Shown here piece by piece: positions 61,658-64,000 of a stretch of DNA of 64,000 nt. The DNA comes from Zeus faber (lineage: Eukaryota > Chordata > Actinopteri > Zeiformes > Zeidae): positions 24,226,533 to 24,290,532 of the forward strand of contig OY482851.1 in NCBI GenBank assembly GCA_960531495.1. The letters are read 5' to 3'. The notes under the pieces are model-generated. The model was not told the DNA's origin. It worked only from the letters and a program-made list of their open reading frames with translations, and ran no database searches. The position numbers and the translations under genes were made by a program. Each line of letters opens with the position of its first letter. Position 1 is the first letter of the stretch.

Positions 61658-64000
61658 CGCTTAATGACTAAAAATAAAATGTACGTTTAGAAAAGTCGAG
61701 GAAAACTTTCTTTGCAGACCCGACCACACCTCTTCCTCCCCCGTTCCTCCTCTCCTCTGCTCCCTCACTCCCTCCTTCCCCTCAGACATTCCTCTGACAT
61801 TGAGTCATCTCAGCCACGGGGAAAGATCGAGGCGGCCATAAATCAGCCTCTTTATTAACCGCCTGCCGTCAATAGAGGTACTGGCCATGAAATAAGTATC
61901 AATTAATGAGCGTCCTTAATCCCCGCTCTCATAACGCCGTGCCACACATTAGCCGGTTCCGCCCGCCGGGGCGGCCGAGAGAGGCTCACTGCAAGGGAGA
62001 GAGAGAGAAAGAGAGAAAGCAAGTGGGATAGCCCTGAGATTGGAAGTCTGGAGGAAAAGCATGAGCGCAGAGAAAGAAAAGCCTAATCTGGTTCTGCTGC
62101 TGGGATGTTTCAGGGTTGGTGTCGGGCCACGGCCTCCCAGGCTTTTGTGAGCGTCGTGGTCTTAAGCGATGAGTCTGCTCTGTGAATGTGTGCATGTGAC
62201 ATGCGTGCGATTTTGTTTGCATATGTCTGTGTCCAACATGGACATAAGATTTGCTCAATATTGTCACCTATATAGGAGTGCAAATTATACAGCATAGGCC
62301 TAACATTCACACAGTGCTAATATTTACACAGTTTACACAGTGGTGCTGTGTCTGGGAGTTTATTGGGGTTTTGTTGTTGATTTGCACCACTTTTCTCCAT
62401 CCCCTAATGCGGCACACAGAGTTTCTGTCACTATTAACTCGGTACAGCGCGTCAAAGCTCATGAGGGAGAACCTATTCTTCACATACAATAAGTTATGTT
62501 GCATCAAGAGAAGATGCTGCTCAATGGTCCTGCTGAAAGGTTTCGGAAATCAAAAGTACTCTGCGTCGAGGGTCTAACCTTGTCCCTGAGGCGTTGCGTT
62601 GAATGCGCGTTTGATATTTTCAATATAACCAGAGACAAGAAGTCCAAAAAACGTGATTAAATTTTCTTCGCCGGTGAATTATGGAAAGCAGAAATGTTTT
62701 TTTTGCTTGTCACATCAAAGGAAGCAAAATGTCAGCACGTCTATTCTGGATAATAGGCTTTGACTCCTAAAATCTGATGTTCCATTCCGCATGGTGCAAA
62801 CAGGAACACGCCAACACCCGTCTGAATTATTATTGAGTTCCTCTCTCCTTTTGACAATGGACCCATCCAGTGTCTATTGTGCTCGGCACTGCGGTATCAG
62901 TCAGTTTGTGTCAGTGTGTGTGAGTGTCTGTGAGGGCAAATCAATGTATCTTGTCGTGTGTGTGTGTGTGTGTGTGTCAAAGGAGACATGAAAGTCAGTG
63001 GCACACATGGGGACAGGCAGCCTGAAAGACTCCTCTCTCATGGGGGGTTTGGGTGTGTGTGTGTGTGTGTGTGTGTGGGGGGGGGGGGGGTTGGTGGTCT
63101 TGGGGTGTGGGTGCCGCTAGAAAAGATCCTTTGTGTGGACCTTAAGAGCAGCGGGCCCCCGAGGGCCGGCTCTGTTCTGACAGCCGTGCCTATCAGGAGC
63201 CCTCAGCTCTCCAAAGACACAGACAGGAGAAGGACACAGTGCCCCCACCACCACCCGCTGCCCACCTCAATCCGGCCCTGCCCGGCACCTGATACGCTCT
63301 TGTCACCTGCCACTCACAGCGGACGTATGTGTTGTGTTGTCAAGTGCACGGTGCAAGGTCACTGCGGGGCAAAACGCTGCTGTGTGTGTATGATTTAGTC
63401 TGTGACACATTTCAGGAAAAATGTTAAAAAAGATATTGTACACTCACTGGAAGAAATTAGCTGTAAAATATGATGGCTTTAAGTCAAACTGGAACTGTGT
63501 AAAAGCTATAACAACCACAAGTGACACACCCGTCTGTAATTTTCATTTTTTATTATGTGTACAGCAATCTAATGAGTCCAGTGTAGAGGCTCTTGGAAAA
63601 CCTCTACTTTCAATGAAATCAAATCAAATTCTCAAATTGAAATTCTTACAATATCCAATATTTATCATTTATATATTCCATTTTCACACCTCATTTTGTT
63701 CTAAAAGCAAGTCACGATATACTGATTTCTTAAATTTGACCACAACGTAAAACCAGCTGAAGAGGAAATATGATTTACTGTCCCGCCCTGCGTAAGAGTC
63801 CGATAATGGGGGTCACGGCACCTTGATTCATCTGCTAAAGTAACTGGCACTGAGAGGAGATCGATAGAGTAGATATTCAGATATATATTTTCCAGATATA
63901 TATATATAATATTGATGAAAGCTAAGGTTCAACCGGTGTATTAGAAAGAAAAGACTCCATGAGTTACAAGCATAATAGATTTAACTCTTTCTCTTCCGAA
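61658..64000. other. Right-edge intron 2 stretch
   Basis: A CpG-containing, repeat-poor patch at 61790-61990 (CATAAATCA, CAATTAATGAG cores) looks like possible regulatory DNA. (TG)n occurs at 62957-62978 and 63052-63079, the latter followed by poly-G to about 63090. No coding exon was recognised. Confidence 0.5.

Larger units (their letters stand above)
31696..64000 (+). other. Probable start of intron 2 of the TMEM132-family gene (continues past the window)
   Basis: Exon 2 ends at a strong donor with two bases of a split codon. I looked for an exon 3 starting in the matching phase with the family's conserved Lys-rich continuation and found none before 64000. TMEM132 genes usually have very long early introns, so this stretch is best read as intron. 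Another gene nested here cannot be excluded, but no convincing coding exon was seen. Confidence 0.6.

Overview
This window looks like a euchromatic piece of a ray-finned fish (teleost) nuclear genome, probably a percomorph-type species. The reasons are single coding exons separated by introns of tens of kilobases, consensus GT/AG splice sites, very dense (CA)n/(TG)n and other microsatellites, and decayed mobile elements of kinds common in fish: Tc1/mariner, hAT, a TTAA MITE, a pogo/Tigger-like element, a tRNA-derived SINE and a Gmr1-type Ty3/gypsy element. No bacterial or organellar gene organisation is present. Nearly all of the open reading frames longer than 60 codons are chance frames, often through dinucleotide repeats.

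One host gene can be supported: a plus-strand member of the TMEM132 family of single-pass membrane glycoproteins. A CpG-rich promoter and 5' leader at about 8.78-9.5 kb runs into a 46-nt coding exon 1 (9506-9551), which encodes a signal peptide. It splices across a 21.3-kb phase-1 intron to an 886-nt exon 2 (30810-31695), which encodes the conserved N-terminal ectodomain. The two exons join in frame to give 310 complete codons. The rest of the gene was not found and probably lies beyond 64 kb, so 31.7-64 kb reads as part of intron 2.

Region by region: 1-8.8 kb is upstream intergenic DNA with a foldback-like element (728-1695), a short hAT element (2505-2898) and a Tc1-like relic with both terminal repeats (3117-3917). 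Intron 1 (9.55-30.8 kb) holds many microsatellites, a degraded hAT-type repeat (about 14.8-16.3 kb), a minus-strand hAT transposase remnant (18.45-19.33 kb), a TATGTTCCC-type minisatellite (26.0-26.36 kb), a second Tc1-like relic (27.4-27.9 kb), a TTAA-flanked MITE (28.06-28.75 kb) and a (TCTA)n array 160 bp before exon 2. Intron 2 holds a polypyrimidine tract (35.9-36.1 kb), a possible solo LTR (39.2-39.4 kb), a Gmr1-like LTR element with integrase upstream of reverse transcriptase (41.43-44.37 kb), a SINE (45.9-46.1 kb), a LINE reverse-transcriptase fragment (about 55.3 kb), a possible 3.6-kb hAT (54.75-58.31 kb), and a hAT interrupted by a pogo/Tigger-like element (60.77-61.66 kb).

I found no wholly new system. 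The observations most worth checking are the reversed pol order of the LTR element, the minisatellite/telomere-repeat cassette and perfect hairpins inside it, the nested hAT/pogo insertion with a recognisable degraded 8-bp target duplication, and a possible alternative start just upstream of tmem132 exon 2.
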